Assembly: GCA_910586925.1 (NCBI GenBank)
Contig: CAJUKG010000008.1
Span: 32,951-96,950 of the forward strand
Direction of reading: 5' to 3'
Length of the DNA stretch: 64,000 bases
Source of the DNA: an uncultured Christensenellaceae bacterium
GTDB lineage: Bacteria > Bacillota > Clostridia > Christensenellales > Pumilibacteraceae
The notes under the pieces were generated by a model. It had not been told where the DNA came from. It worked only from the letters and a program-made list of their open reading frames with translations, and made no database searches. This document shows positions 41,850-50,797 of this stretch, piece after piece. Positions within the stretch are counted from its first letter, which is position 1. Each line of letters starts with the position of its first letter. The translations under genes were made by a program, and so were the position numbers.

Positions 41850-44800
41850 TTAGATGTTGTTCGCGTCGTATTGACGGTAGTACCAGCAGTAACGCAGCCA
41901 TTCGTTTTCGGTGACTTCCTCGAATATAAGCGTGTCGTTCTCGTACATTACCATGTTGACGCGAAGTTGCGTGAACAGGTCGAGTATTTCTTTTATCTCG
42001 TCGTTCACTTTGACCATGCCGCGCGTTTCGCCCGTTTTTTCGGCTTCGTCGGCTATGATCTGTTTGAGTCGTGCCGTGTAGTCTTTGAACCTTTCGCCGA
42101 CGCCCTCGAGCGTATTCAATTTTTCCATGACGCCGTACGTGAAGTATTCGTTGACCTTGTCGTAAGAATACACGACGGTGCTCGTGAAGTCGAACGTCTT
42201 GAACGTGAGGTTTGTGCCGGGCTTGCCGGGGTCGGGAATGTATTTGTCGAGCATCTTTTCGATACTCAATGTGCCCATGGCGGCGTTGGGATAGATGAGG
42301 TCGAGATAGATATAGCTTCCCACCGAACCGTCGGGATTAACCGCGCGGTAATACCCGTCGCTGTCTTTCGTGAATTCGACGGGGTTATTGACGTCGAATT
42401 GAACGTTGCCGTTTTGGTCGAGAACGGGATTGCCGTCTTTATCGACGATCATCACGTAGTCGGGGTACGCCGCAGGCAAGAGCACCGACGCGGAAGCACC
42501 GACGTTTTCCACCGTGAACTTAAACTTCAATTTTGCGGGCATGTCGAGCGCAATGTCGAAGTAGTACGTATGCCCCGCGTTAAGATAGTAGTACAGTTCG
42601 AAATTCTGTTCGCCTTTGCCGTCGCGGGTGACGTAGTAATCGCCGCAGTAAGCGAGCGGGTCGAGCGCGGAAGTGGCGTCGTCGTACAGCCAGATCTGAA
42701 CAGCTTGCGTTTCGGGAACTTCGGACGAGTAAATTTTGTAAACGCCGCTCTCGGTCGGGGTGAACTTGTAGATATTAAAGGACAGCGGTTGGATCAGGCG
42801 TTGTATATCCGCCACGTTCTCGCCGAGCACGGCGGGGATAGCCGTTTTCTCGGTAAGTCCGATAATGGGATTGCCTTTCGGTTCGCCTTCGCCGTAATGG
42901 GAGAAGAAGTAGCAAAGCTCCAACCACTCGTTCTCGCGAAGGGTCGCCGATTCGCCGGGCTTGTCGAATACGGTCTTGACCTTTTGCATGAGCGATTTCA
43001 AAGCGGCGAGAAGCGTGTCGTCTACGGGGATCATCTGCGGGATATCCGAATTGATGGCACTATGGAAGTATTTCGACCATATTGCGCGCTCGGCGTCCGT
43101 CATGTCTATCAGGTATTCGCCCGATTGCGGGTCGATAGCTATAGCATAGTTTTGCAACGATATGCCCGACCAGTTGGTCGCGTTGGTGAGATTGACGAAC
43201 AGCATGGGATTGTCGTCATTGCCCGCAACGGCGGCATTTTGCAATCCCGACTTATCTACGTAATAGTAGCCGTCCTCGCCGAGCGATACGGGCGCGTAAT
43301 ATCTGTACGCATCGCCGTCGCTCGTCGGACCGCCGTATGCCGCGCCGCGCAACATGTCGGTGCCGTCCTCGAGATCGGTGATTTCGGTAAAGCGCACGTT
43401 GCGAATATATACGTTGTCTTTTCCGACGTGCGTCGAGCTGTCTTTCATGTACGTCATGGCGAGGGAGTGCGGTTCGTCGGTGAGATCGACGTACAGCTTA
43501 CACGTTTTCCAACCGTCAGAATTGCCGTCGATCTCTTTGATGACTTTACCGTCCCAAAGTATGGACAGAATGTCGCCGTCCGCTTCGGTGTCGGCGTAAT
43601 AGTCGAACGTGAACACGCTGCCCGCGGGTGCGGTGATGTTGGCAAAGAGTACAGAGTACGAAGTGTGCTTTTGCGTGTTGGACGAGTACACCACCTGTTC
43701 GGCGGGCGATACTTCTTCTACCGTGCCGAACAGGAACGGCCACGCGAGCGAATACTCCTCGGTGTCGGGCGCGCCGTACCACTCGACTTTCGCGCCCTCG
43801 GGGAATTCGGCGGTGTTGTTGAGCACCGTCGCCATTTTGTCGTAATGGTCGGCGGGTACCGTTATGTCGGGTTTGGAAACCTCGTTGCGTATGGAGTCGC
43901 TTTCCTTGTCGCCCGGCGTGAACGTTTGCGTATATTCGTCGCTTGCGTACATTTCGACAAGACGTTCCCACAGCCCCTCGTCGGGAATTCCGCCGCGCTC
44001 GATACGCGCGATCGCGCCGTATCTGTCGATAATGACGGTGGTCGGCCAGCCCGTGAGCGCGAATTTATCCGTAAATCCGTACGTGTCGCGCATCATGGGG
44101 AAGGTGTAGCCGTTCTGCTTGTAGAAATTCTCGATGACGGTGTTGGAATCGGTCACGCCCATCGAAACGTAATTATTTACCGCGATTATCTCTATTTTGT
44201 CGCCGAACCGCTCGTAAATGCTCTGCATGGCGGGCATTTCCTGCACGCAGTACGAGCATTTCGTGCCCCAGAAATTGAGGATTATCATGCGCTTGGTTTT
44301 GAGCGTTTCCGCTATCGACACGGTAATCGGCGCGCCGTCCACTTCGTACGGCGTGGTGAACGAGTAGTCGGGGAATATATCGCCGAGCACGTACCGCGAC
44401 GGCGGATTTGTCGGCAATGTCGGCGTTTTCGATATCGCGACTATTGTCGCGGCGACGTTATCGGCGTCCACGACTGCGGGTTCGGCGGTGTAACCGTCGG
44501 GAAGTCCGAGTGCGCGCACCGTGTATCTGCCTTTTTCGAGAGAGAACGCGATGCTGCCGTTGTCGTCCGTTTCGCGAAGAAGAACGGGCGCGTCGTCTTT
44601 GTCTATGCGCAAAGTGTAACCCTTGAGCTTAAGCCCGCCTTCGGTGCGGAGAGTGACGGAGTAGGCGATCGTCGTGCCGCCGACAAGGTCGAACTGCGTG
44701 CTCGGTTTGTCGCCCGAAACTTCCTGCGTGCCGCTCGCGATATTGCCGTCGGGCAGATCGACGACCGAAACGACGTAATCGCCGTAAGGCAGAGTCTTTT

Positions 44801-45275
44801 TCGCAACGCCCGTACCGTCGGTTGAGGCAGTGCCTGCGGTTTTGTCGTTTTGCGTCCAGGTGACGGTGACGTTCGCGGCGGGCGCGCCGTCCTTGTCGAT
44901 AACCGTTACGGTGTATTCGACCTTCGACCGCTCGAGAGTGAGCGTTATGTCGCGCATGCCCGAAGTGACGGAGGGCGACGGGAAGTCGAAGCCCGCGGCG
45001 ACATTCGAGAGTTCCACTTTGTACGTGGCTTTCGGAAGCGACGCGGAAGCCTTGCCGTCATCGCCCGTGACCGCCGAACCGTACTCGGTACCGTTCTGCG
45101 TCCACTTGACGGTTATGCCCGAAACGAAATCGCCGTCGGGGTCTTTTACGGTCACCGAATAATCGGCGTTTTCGACCGTCGGTTCCGTCGAGTCGGGAGA
45201 GCAGGCGACAGCTACCGCGAAGAATGCGAGTAGCAGTATTGCCGCCGTTATCAGGCTGAGTATTTTCTTTTTCAT
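41850..45275 (-). CDS. Large lipoprotein with prealbumin-like repeats and a thioredoxin domain
   Basis: This 1141-residue protein has lipobox AVAC (Cys25). Three prealbumin/CnaB-like repeats (about 38-115, 120-198, 203-282) come before a TlpA/ResA-like thioredoxin domain (about 295-460) with active site CSYC at 340-343 and cis-Pro in TGWPTT. The remaining 650 residues are beta-rich and include a carbohydrate-binding-like segment near 540-660; I do not recognise the rest. It is tethered outside, where the NapH-TlpA protein could reduce it. ATG at 45275 has GAGG seven bases upstream. Confidence 0.8.
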   Translation of the reverse strand: MKKKILSLITAAILLLAFFAVAVACSPDSTEPTVENADYSVTVKDPDGDFVSGITVKWTQNGTEYGSAVTGDDGKASASLPKATYKVELSNVAAGFDFPSPSVTSGMRDITLTLERSKVEYTVTVIDKDGAPAANVTVTWTQNDKTAGTASTDGTGVAKKTLPYGDYVVSVVDLPDGNIASGTQEVSGDKPSTQFDLVGGTTIAYSVTLRTEGGLKLKGYTLRIDKDDAPVLLRETDDNGSIAFSLEKGRYTVRALGLPDGYTAEPAVVDADNVAATIVAISKTPTLPTNPPSRYVLGDIFPDYSFTTPYEVDGAPITVSIAETLKTKRMIILNFWGTKCSYCVQEMPAMQSIYERFGDKIEIIAVNNYVSMGVTDSNTVIENFYKQNGYTFPMMRDTYGFTDKFALTGWPTTVIIDRYGAIARIERGGIPDEGLWERLVEMYASDEYTQTFTPGDKESDSIRNEVSKPDITVPADHYDKMATVLNNTAEFPEGAKVEWYGAPDTEEYSLAWPFLFGTVEEVSPAEQVVYSSNTQKHTSYSVLFANITAPAGSVFTFDYYADTEADGDILSILWDGKVIKEIDGNSDGWKTCKLYVDLTDEPHSLAMTYMKDSSTHVGKDNVYIRNVRFTEITDLEDGTDMLRGAAYGGPTSDGDAYRYYAPVSLGEDGYYYVDKSGLQNAAVAGNDDNPMLFVNLTNATNWSGISLQNYAIAIDPQSGEYLIDMTDAERAIWSKYFHSAINSDIPQMIPVDDTLLAALKSLMQKVKTVFDKPGESATLRENEWLELCYFFSHYGEGEPKGNPIIGLTEKTAIPAVLGENVADIQRLIQPLSFNIYKFTPTESGVYKIYSSEVPETQAVQIWLYDDATSALDPLAYCGDYYVTRDGKGEQNFELYYYLNAGHTYYFDIALDMPAKLKFKFTVENVGASASVLLPAAYPDYVMIVDKDGNPVLDQNGNVQFDVNNPVEFTKDSDGYYRAVNPDGSVGSYIYLDLIYPNAAMGTLSIEKMLDKYIPDPGKPGTNLTFKTFDFTSTVVYSYDKVNEYFTYGVMEKLNTLEGVGERFKDYTARLKQIIADEAEKTGETRGMVKVNDEIKEILDLFTQLRVNMVMYENDTLIFEEVTENEWLRYCWYYRQYDANNI

Positions 45276-45354
45276 GATCATACCTCTCTCAAAGTATTTA
45301 TCTTTATCAAAAAACTGCGTCGAAAAAACTTTCAACGCCGTTGTTGATAGATAG

Positions 45355-45383
45355 AGTATAGCATACCGCAAAAAATTTTGCAA
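45355..45383 (-). promoter_or_regulatory. Promoter of the large lipoprotein genes
   Basis: On the minus strand TTGCAA (45383-45378) and TATACT (45360-45355) are 17 bases apart. Confidence 0.65.
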
Positions 45384-45452
45384 CTGATTTTATCGTGTAC
45401 GGTACATATTATATATAGAATAGAGATAAAAAATCCGAAATAAGCGTGTAAA

Positions 45453-45498
45453 AGATTTCTCGGTGCGCTCGCTCGCGCCCGTTCGGTCGAAATGACAG
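45453..45498. repeat. REP-like intergenic repeat (candidate)
   Basis: The stretch begins AGATTTCTCGG and ends TCGGTCGAAATGACAG with GC-rich arms between. This style of sequence (AGATTTCTCG...CGAAATGACAG) is a familiar dispersed intergenic repeat in clostridial genomes. Only one copy was noticed in the window, so the call rests on memory. Confidence 0.35.
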
Positions 45499-45536
45499 AT
45501 CGTTTTCGGCGTTATATCGGCGCGGGCGGCGAAAAA

Positions 45537-46550
45537 TCACAGCGGGGTGCTTTCCGCCATTTTCGCGTACTTCGCGGCGAGTTCGGCGTCCGGCTCGGTG
45601 CCGATCCCGCGCTCGTAACAGTCGGCGAGATCGCGATATGCGACCGCGAATTCGAGGTCGGCGGCTTGCTTGAACAGCTCGAACGCGCGTTTTTCGTCGC
45701 GCTCGATACCCACGCCGTCGCGCAAGGCTTTCGCGAGGTTGTACATGCCCGGCGCGTTGTGCGCGTCGGCGGCTATTTTGTACAGCTTGACTGCGTACTC
45801 GGGGTTTTTCTCCACGCCGCGCCCCGTTTCGTAACAGAACCCGAGGTTGGCTATGGCGACGGGATTGCCGTGCTTGCAGGCGAGGTCGAACCACTCCACC
45901 GCTTTTTTTGCGTCGAGCTTGACGCCCCTGCCGTTGAGATAGCACATGCCCACATTGTTTTGCGCTATCGGGTATCCGCTCTCCGCGGCACGTAAATAAT
46001 ACATATATGCTTTTTCGTAATCGGCTTTGACGCCGCGCCCGAAGTTGTAGCAGTCGCCCGCGTTGTTCATCGCCGCGGCGAAGTCGAGATCGGCGGCGCG
46101 GATAAAGCACTCGAATGCTTTTTCGTAGTCGCGTTCGACGCCAAGCCCGCGCTGGTAGCAGAACCCGAGGTCGTTAAGTCCGCCCGGGTGATTTAAGTCG
46201 GCGGCTTTTTTGAAGATCCGCGCCGCTTTTTCGTAATCGCATTCTACGACGCTGCCCTCGAAATAGAAGTGCCCGAGCGTGAATTCTGCGTCGAGATTGC
46301 CTTGTTCGGCGGCTTCGGTTATAAGTTCGTAAGCGCGTTTTTCGTCGCGCTTAACGCCCATGCCGCGCAGATAGCACACGCCGAGCGAGTATACGGCGGG
46401 GGTGTAGCCGAGGTTCGCGCTCTTGCGGTACAGCTCGGCGGCTTTGGCATAATCGGGGGTGTTGCCGCCGCTTCCGAACAGCGTTTCCGCTTGGTCGAAA
46501 TATTTCTTCGCCAAAATTTCGGACGGCGACGGTTGATTTTTGTCGGGCAT
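45537..46550 (-). CDS. Sel1-repeat protein
   Basis: This 337-residue protein consists of about eight Sel1-like repeats of 36 residues (A...G...LG.CY..G.GV..D..KA...), starting near residue 32. Such solenoids act as scaffolds for protein contacts, often in envelope or signalling complexes. No signal peptide is visible, so it is probably cytosolic. ATG at 46550 has GAGG eight bases upstream; an earlier in-frame start at 46613 lies in the promoter. It forms a single-gene unit. Confidence 0.9.
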   Translation of the reverse strand: MPDKNQPSPSEILAKKYFDQAETLFGSGGNTPDYAKAAELYRKSANLGYTPAVYSLGVCYLRGMGVKRDEKRAYELITEAAEQGNLDAEFTLGHFYFEGSVVECDYEKAARIFKKAADLNHPGGLNDLGFCYQRGLGVERDYEKAFECFIRAADLDFAAAMNNAGDCYNFGRGVKADYEKAYMYYLRAAESGYPIAQNNVGMCYLNGRGVKLDAKKAVEWFDLACKHGNPVAIANLGFCYETGRGVEKNPEYAVKLYKIAADAHNAPGMYNLAKALRDGVGIERDEKRAFELFKQAADLEFAVAYRDLADCYERGIGTEPDAELAAKYAKMAESTPL

Positions 46551-46603
46551 GATCGTTACCTCGTTCTGTATTCGTTTTTGCGGTGCGACGTGCACCGAAG
46601 TAT

Positions 46604-46632
46604 ATTTTACCACAAATCCAAAAAACGTGCAA
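46604..46632 (-). promoter_or_regulatory. Promoter of the Sel1 gene
   Basis: On the minus strand TTGCAC (46632-46627) and TAAAAT (46609-46604) are 17 bases apart. Confidence 0.6.
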
Positions 46633-46714
46633 GAATTTCCGACTGTATTTTCGGGCGCGATACCGTCGAAAAAGCAAGTTTAATCTAACTCTAATCTTCG
46701 CGCGGCGTATCGGC

Positions 46715-46743
46715 TTGACTAAATTTTCGGGATATGGTATAGT
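46715..46743 (+). promoter_or_regulatory. Promoter of the flippase-like gene
   Basis: TTGACT and TATAGT are separated by 17 bases. The short leader that follows contains AACAC-CTCGC-GTGTT and no ribosome binding site. Confidence 0.65.
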
Positions 46744-46780
46744 ATGCGAGTAACACCTCGCGTGTTGCGTATAAAATTCT

Positions 46781-48073
46781 ATGGCGAAAAAATTATCAAA
46801 ACGCGTTAAAAAACAACTGCTTAATATAGGTTTTCTCGTACTGCTCATTGCGGTGACGCTGACCGTCGTTTTCGTCAGTCAGGACATCAACCTCGGCGAT
46901 ATAGGCAACTTTTTGTCCGCGTGCAATCCGTGGTATATCGTCGGCGCGTTCGGCGGGCTTTTGGGCTATATAATTTTCGAGGCGTTGAGCCTGCACGTGA
47001 TCGCGCGCAAGCTCGGGCAAAAACCGAAGTTCGCGTCGTCGGTCGCGTACTCTGCGAGCGACCTTTACTACTCGGCGATCACGCCGTCGGCGAGCGGCGG
47101 ACAACCCGCATCGGCGTACTATATGATGCGCGACGGCATGCCCGGCGGCACGGCGAGCTTCGTCGTTCTGTTCAACTTGATCGGCTACACCGTCGCGACG
47201 ATCATCGTGGGGCTGTTCGGACTGATAGCCTGTCCGTGGATGTTCGGCGAGATAGGGCATTGGCTCGCGAAACTGCTCGTGATAGTCGGGTTTGTGATAC
47301 AGGGCTTGCTGCTCGCGGCACTGCTTCTGTGCCTGTTCCGTGCGCGGATAATTCTCGCGATCGGAAAGGGCGGAATAACCCTGCTCAATAAAATGCGCAT
47401 CATCAAGAACAAAGAGAAGTGGGTAGGTAAGCTCGAGGGCGTCGTCGAAAAGTACCGCGCCTGCCGCACCGTCATGAAACAGCACCCCGTACTGTTCTTT
47501 GCGACGTTTCTGTTCAATATCGCGCAACGCGCGTCGCAGACTCTCATTCCATGTTTCGTAATGTATTCGGCGTCGCCCGACGTCGGGTTTTTGGAACTGT
47601 TCTGCATGCAGGCGTATGTCATGATCGGATATAATTCCATTCCGCTGCCCGGCGGCACGGGCGTGTACGAATACCTGTATCCGAATATCTTCGGGATAGG
47701 CGGCGCGTTCTCCATGAAAGATATTCTGTCGGCAATGATGGTTTCCCGCGCCATTTCCTACTACGCGTGTATGATTGTTTGCGGACTGTATACGCTCGTG
47801 TATCACGCCTGCGGTATCCGCAAGATAAAAGGCGATGACCCCGCCGCCGAAAACGAAAGCGAAAACCCGAGCGACGAAAATTCGGGCGACGAAACAAAAC
47901 CGCCCGACGAAAGCGGCGAAGAAGTCGAATCCCCGCCCTCGAATAATCCCCAAGAAAACACCGACACGGTCGGCGAAGAAACCCGCTCGCAAGAGGAAGA
48001 AGGCGAACTATCTCGCTCCGAAGAACAGCCCGCGCAGTCGGAAGAAATTCCCGACGCGTCCGAAGAAAAATAA
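46781..48073 (+). CDS. Lysylphosphatidylglycerol synthase TM-region/flippase-like protein
   Basis: This 430-residue protein has about eight membrane helices (residues 13-350) of the UPF0104/YbhN type, the same fold as the flippase half of MprF; YAVTPSASGGQPASAYYM-like and NSIPLPGGTGVYEY are family motifs (here SAITPSASGGQPA and SIPLPGGTGVYE). The C-terminal 75 residues are a disordered tail rich in Glu and Ser. It lacks the MprF synthase domain, so it probably moves or binds lipids rather than making lysyl-PG. No Shine-Dalgarno sequence precedes ATG. Confidence 0.85.
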   Translation: MAKKLSKRVKKQLLNIGFLVLLIAVTLTVVFVSQDINLGDIGNFLSACNPWYIVGAFGGLLGYIIFEALSLHVIARKLGQKPKFASSVAYSASDLYYSAITPSASGGQPASAYYMMRDGMPGGTASFVVLFNLIGYTVATIIVGLFGLIACPWMFGEIGHWLAKLLVIVGFVIQGLLLAALLLCLFRARIILAIGKGGITLLNKMRIIKNKEKWVGKLEGVVEKYRACRTVMKQHPVLFFATFLFNIAQRASQTLIPCFVMYSASPDVGFLELFCMQAYVMIGYNSIPLPGGTGVYEYLYPNIFGIGGAFSMKDILSAMMVSRAISYYACMIVCGLYTLVYHACGIRKIKGDDPAAENESENPSDENSGDETKPPDESGEEVESPPSNNPQENTDTVGEETRSQEEEGELSRSEEQPAQSEEIPDASEEK

Positions 48074-48088
48074 CCGCATAAAAATCAG

Positions 48089-48130
48089 ACCGCTTCGGAA
48101 GCGAATGTTTTCGGGGCGGTTTTGTTTTTC
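48089..48130 (+). terminator. Terminator of the flippase-like gene
   Basis: ACCGCTTCGGAA pairs with TTTTCGGGGCGGT (several G-T pairs), followed by TTTGTTTTT. Confidence 0.65.
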
Positions 48131-48258
48131 ATGCTCGTACGCGGGCGGCAAAACTTACCATTTTGCAATCAAAACCGACCATTATGTAATATATATTGAA
48201 ATTTTCGTGCCGTTTGATATTATATAGTCGAGAATAAAAGTATTCGGAGGATATGATG

Positions 48259-49779
48259 ATGAAAAAAGCAGGGCGTATTTCGGTTATCGCGAGCCTCGCG
48301 GCGTGCGGAGTTCTCGTCGCCTGCGCCGCGCCGAGCGACGCGACGCCCGTGACACCGCCGCCCGAGGACGTGCACAGCCACACTTTCGCGACGACGTGGA
48401 CGGTCACCGAAACCGAACACTACAAGGCGGCGACGTGCGAACACAAAGACGTCAAGCTCGATGCGGGCGCGCACAAATACGGCATCGGCGACGCGCGGTA
48501 CACCTGCACCGTATGCGGGTACGAAAGATCGAAGCCGCCCGTCGATCCCGATCCGCCCGTCGAACCCGACCCGCCGACGCACGTACTTAACGGCGCGGCG
48601 TTATACGATTATACCGTTGTGTATGCCGACGGGAACGATACGGCGCGGACGATCGCGGAGAGCTTTGCGGAGAAAGCGGCGGCATATATCGGCGTCGAAC
48701 TCAATGTAGTCACGGACAGATCGAAAGACACGGGCAACGAGATCTTCGTCGGGCTTACTTCGCGCAGTACCTCGTGCAAAGCGGCGAGCGGCAAGTATTC
48801 GATAGCGGCGACGAACGGCGACAGCGTGCAGCTGTATTCCGCGACGACTTCGGGACTTATAGCGGCGGCGCGGCGGCTCGCGGACGATCTCGGCGACGGC
48901 AACGCCGATTATGCGACGACGGTGAACGACGCATACGACGATCTCGGCGTCAAGATAATGAGCTACAATCTCCGCGTGTCCAACGAGGACAGGTGGTCGC
49001 GGCTCAAGCAGATAATAACCCGTAACGATCCCGACGTGCTCGGCACGCAGGAATGTTCGCCGATATGGCAGGAAAAATTGAAAACCGATCTTTCCGATTA
49101 CGGTTATGTGGGCGAAGGACGGAGCGGACCGAACACCGAGGCGTGCTTTATTCTGTATAAAAAATCGAAGTTCGATCTCGTCGATTCGGGCACGCGCTGG
49201 CTGTCCGACACGCCGACGGTCGTCGGATCGAAATACGCGGAGAGCGCGTACATTCGCATTTACAACTACGCACTGCTCGAACGCAAGAGCGACGAAAAGC
49301 GGTTCGTCATGATAAACACTCATCTCGACATCAGTCAGCCTGCGCGGCTCAAGTCCGTCGACGCGCTCGATTCGTTCGCTTCCGATAATTTCGGCGATCT
49401 TCCCGTGTTCGTGACGGGCGACTTCAATACAGACGTGAACGAAATAGACACCAACGGCACAAAAGGCGAATTGCTTCCTTACGACGTTGACGATAAATTC
49501 ATAGACAAAGGGTATCTCAACACTCGGTTCGCGGCGACGGGTTCGACGGCGGCGGATCGGCGGGTGCACACTTTCCCGACGACCATGTATCCGGGCAATA
49601 ACTTGCTTTACAGCGAAAGGATCATAGACTACTGTTTCGTAAAAGGCGGACTGTTCGTCGATAAGTATAGAGTGGATAACGTTCCGCCCGAAAACCCGGG
49701 CGAGATCGCGGGACTCGGCGCGGACGCTTCCGACCATTATCCCGTAGTGGTCGATGTGACTCTATATAGAAACTTATGA
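48259..49779 (+). CDS. Endonuclease/exonuclease/phosphatase-family lipoprotein
   Basis: This 506-residue protein has lipobox LVAC (Cys22), a short Cys-containing segment (about 50-80) and a Pro-Asp linker. An unrecognised domain of about 130 residues follows, then an EEP domain (about 233-506): MSYNLRVSNEDRW, DVLGTQE, NTHLD, VTGDFNTD and SDHYPVV supply the catalytic metal and His sites. The family hydrolyses phosphodiesters in nucleic acids, sphingomyelin or inositides; an external nuclease or lipid phosphodiesterase fits. Three successive ATG codons exist; the third has the best spacing (8) from GGAGG. Confidence 0.88.
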   Translation: MKKAGRISVIASLAACGVLVACAAPSDATPVTPPPEDVHSHTFATTWTVTETEHYKAATCEHKDVKLDAGAHKYGIGDARYTCTVCGYERSKPPVDPDPPVEPDPPTHVLNGAALYDYTVVYADGNDTARTIAESFAEKAAAYIGVELNVVTDRSKDTGNEIFVGLTSRSTSCKAASGKYSIAATNGDSVQLYSATTSGLIAAARRLADDLGDGNADYATTVNDAYDDLGVKIMSYNLRVSNEDRWSRLKQIITRNDPDVLGTQECSPIWQEKLKTDLSDYGYVGEGRSGPNTEACFILYKKSKFDLVDSGTRWLSDTPTVVGSKYAESAYIRIYNYALLERKSDEKRFVMINTHLDISQPARLKSVDALDSFASDNFGDLPVFVTGDFNTDVNEIDTNGTKGELLPYDVDDKFIDKGYLNTRFAATGSTAADRRVHTFPTTMYPGNNLLYSERIIDYCFVKGGLFVDKYRVDNVPPENPGEIAGLGADASDHYPVVVDVTLYRNL

Positions 49780-49800
49780 TCGCATTAGAAATAGCGAATT

Positions 49801-49832
49801 GAACGGCACGGTAGAAACGTGTCGTTCTTTTT
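49801..49832 (+). terminator. Terminator of the EEP lipoprotein gene
   Basis: GAACGGCACG and CGTGTCGTTC form a 10-bp stem (one G-T pair), followed by TTTTT. Confidence 0.8.
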
Positions 49833-49854
49833 GCGGATTATTTTGCGTATTTAC

Positions 49855-49883
49855 TTGCGTTTTGTGTGGGATTTGGGTATAAT
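49855..49883 (+). promoter_or_regulatory. Promoter of the pssA-psd operon
   Basis: TTGCGT and TATAAT are separated by 17 bases. The 5' leader of about 150 bases contains the small frame at 49955 and a G9 tract. Confidence 0.7.
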
Positions 49884-49954
49884 AACTGTATACATGTGCG
49901 CAATTTGCGTTTGCGCCGACGTTAAAGCGAAATCGAGAGAGGAGTTTCGAGCAT

Positions 49955-50044
49955 ATGAATAACGATATTTATGCAACCTTGCCTTGCCGTGCGAGAAACA
50001 AACAGAGCGGCGCACCTTTTCGGGGGGGGGTTCTTATAAGATGA
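49955..50044 (+). CDS. 29-codon leader ORF overlapping the pssA start
   Basis: ATG at 49955 is preceded by GAGAGGAG with 10 bases between. The frame reads through the G9 tract and stops with TGA at 50042-50044, overlapping the pssA ATG at 50041 (ATGA). The pssA ATG has no good site of its own, so translation may be handed over. A tenth G would fuse the leader in frame to pssA. The peptide has no recognisable domain, so it could also simply be the true N-terminus with a sequencing error. Confidence 0.4.
   Translation: MNNDIYATLPCRARNKQSGAPFRGGVLIR
50022..50030. repeat. G9 homopolymer before pssA
   Basis: Nine G in a row lie within the leader frame, 11 bases before the pssA ATG. Confidence 0.8.
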
Positions 50045-50796
50045 AAACCGAGAGCAAACACATAGTCGGTTTTTGGCATTACGGAGTTATACTTACATAC
50101 TTGTCGCTCGCGCTGTCCGTTTGCGGGATCTGTTTTGCGGCGGCGTACGGCGGTCCGCGTCGCGACGACATTACGGCGTTTTTGTTGCTCATGTCGGGGC
50201 TTTGCGATGCGTTTGACGGCATGGTGGCAAAGACCCGCCGCAACCGCACCGACAACGATAAGCTGTTCGGCATGAACATAGATTCGTTGAGCGATATGGT
50301 GTCGTTCGGAATTGCGCCCGTAATGGTCGGCGTCGCAATGCACCTCACGCGCTGGTACTATGTAATATTCTATATATTCTTCGTGCTGTGCGCGCTCGTT
50401 CGGCTCGCATATTACGACGTGAGCGAATTCAACCGCTTGAAAGATCCCGAGCTTGCGAGTAAGCCTCGCACCTCGTACGAAGGACTGCCCGTCACGAACG
50501 CGGCGTTCGTCACCGTTATTTTCTATCTGATAGCGACTATGCTCGACAATCCCGTATACGCGACGTCGATAGGACTTTCGGCGCGCGACGTAATGATATA
50601 TCGCGGTGTGATAATGATGGTGTGCTACGTCACGCTCGGACTGCTTTTCGTGATCAAGTTCAAGATGTTCAAGGCGAAAGCCCGCGGACTCATAATAACA
50701 ATAGTGATAGTTACGGTTCTCGTAATATCGCTCGCGCTCATAAGATATTATGTGTGCGGCGTCGTGCTGTTCGGACCGCTCACCAAAACAGTCTGA
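50041..50796 (+). CDS. pssA: CDP-diacylglycerol-serine O-phosphatidyltransferase
   Basis: This 251-residue membrane enzyme has the CDP-alcohol phosphatidyltransferase motif D56xxD59G60xxA63, G77xxxD81xxxD85 (the usual Arg after Ala is Lys64). About seven membrane helices follow the family pattern. It makes phosphatidylserine from CDP-diacylglycerol and serine, and the next gene, a decarboxylase one base after its stop, turns that into phosphatidylethanolamine. The start lies just behind a G9 tract and overlaps a short leader ORF. Confidence 0.9.
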   Translation: MKTESKHIVGFWHYGVILTYLSLALSVCGICFAAAYGGPRRDDITAFLLLMSGLCDAFDGMVAKTRRNRTDNDKLFGMNIDSLSDMVSFGIAPVMVGVAMHLTRWYYVIFYIFFVLCALVRLAYYDVSEFNRLKDPELASKPRTSYEGLPVTNAAFVTVIFYLIATMLDNPVYATSIGLSARDVMIYRGVIMMVCYVTLGLLFVIKFKMFKAKARGLIITIVIVTVLVISLALIRYYVCGVVLFGPLTKTV

Positions 50797-50797
50797 T

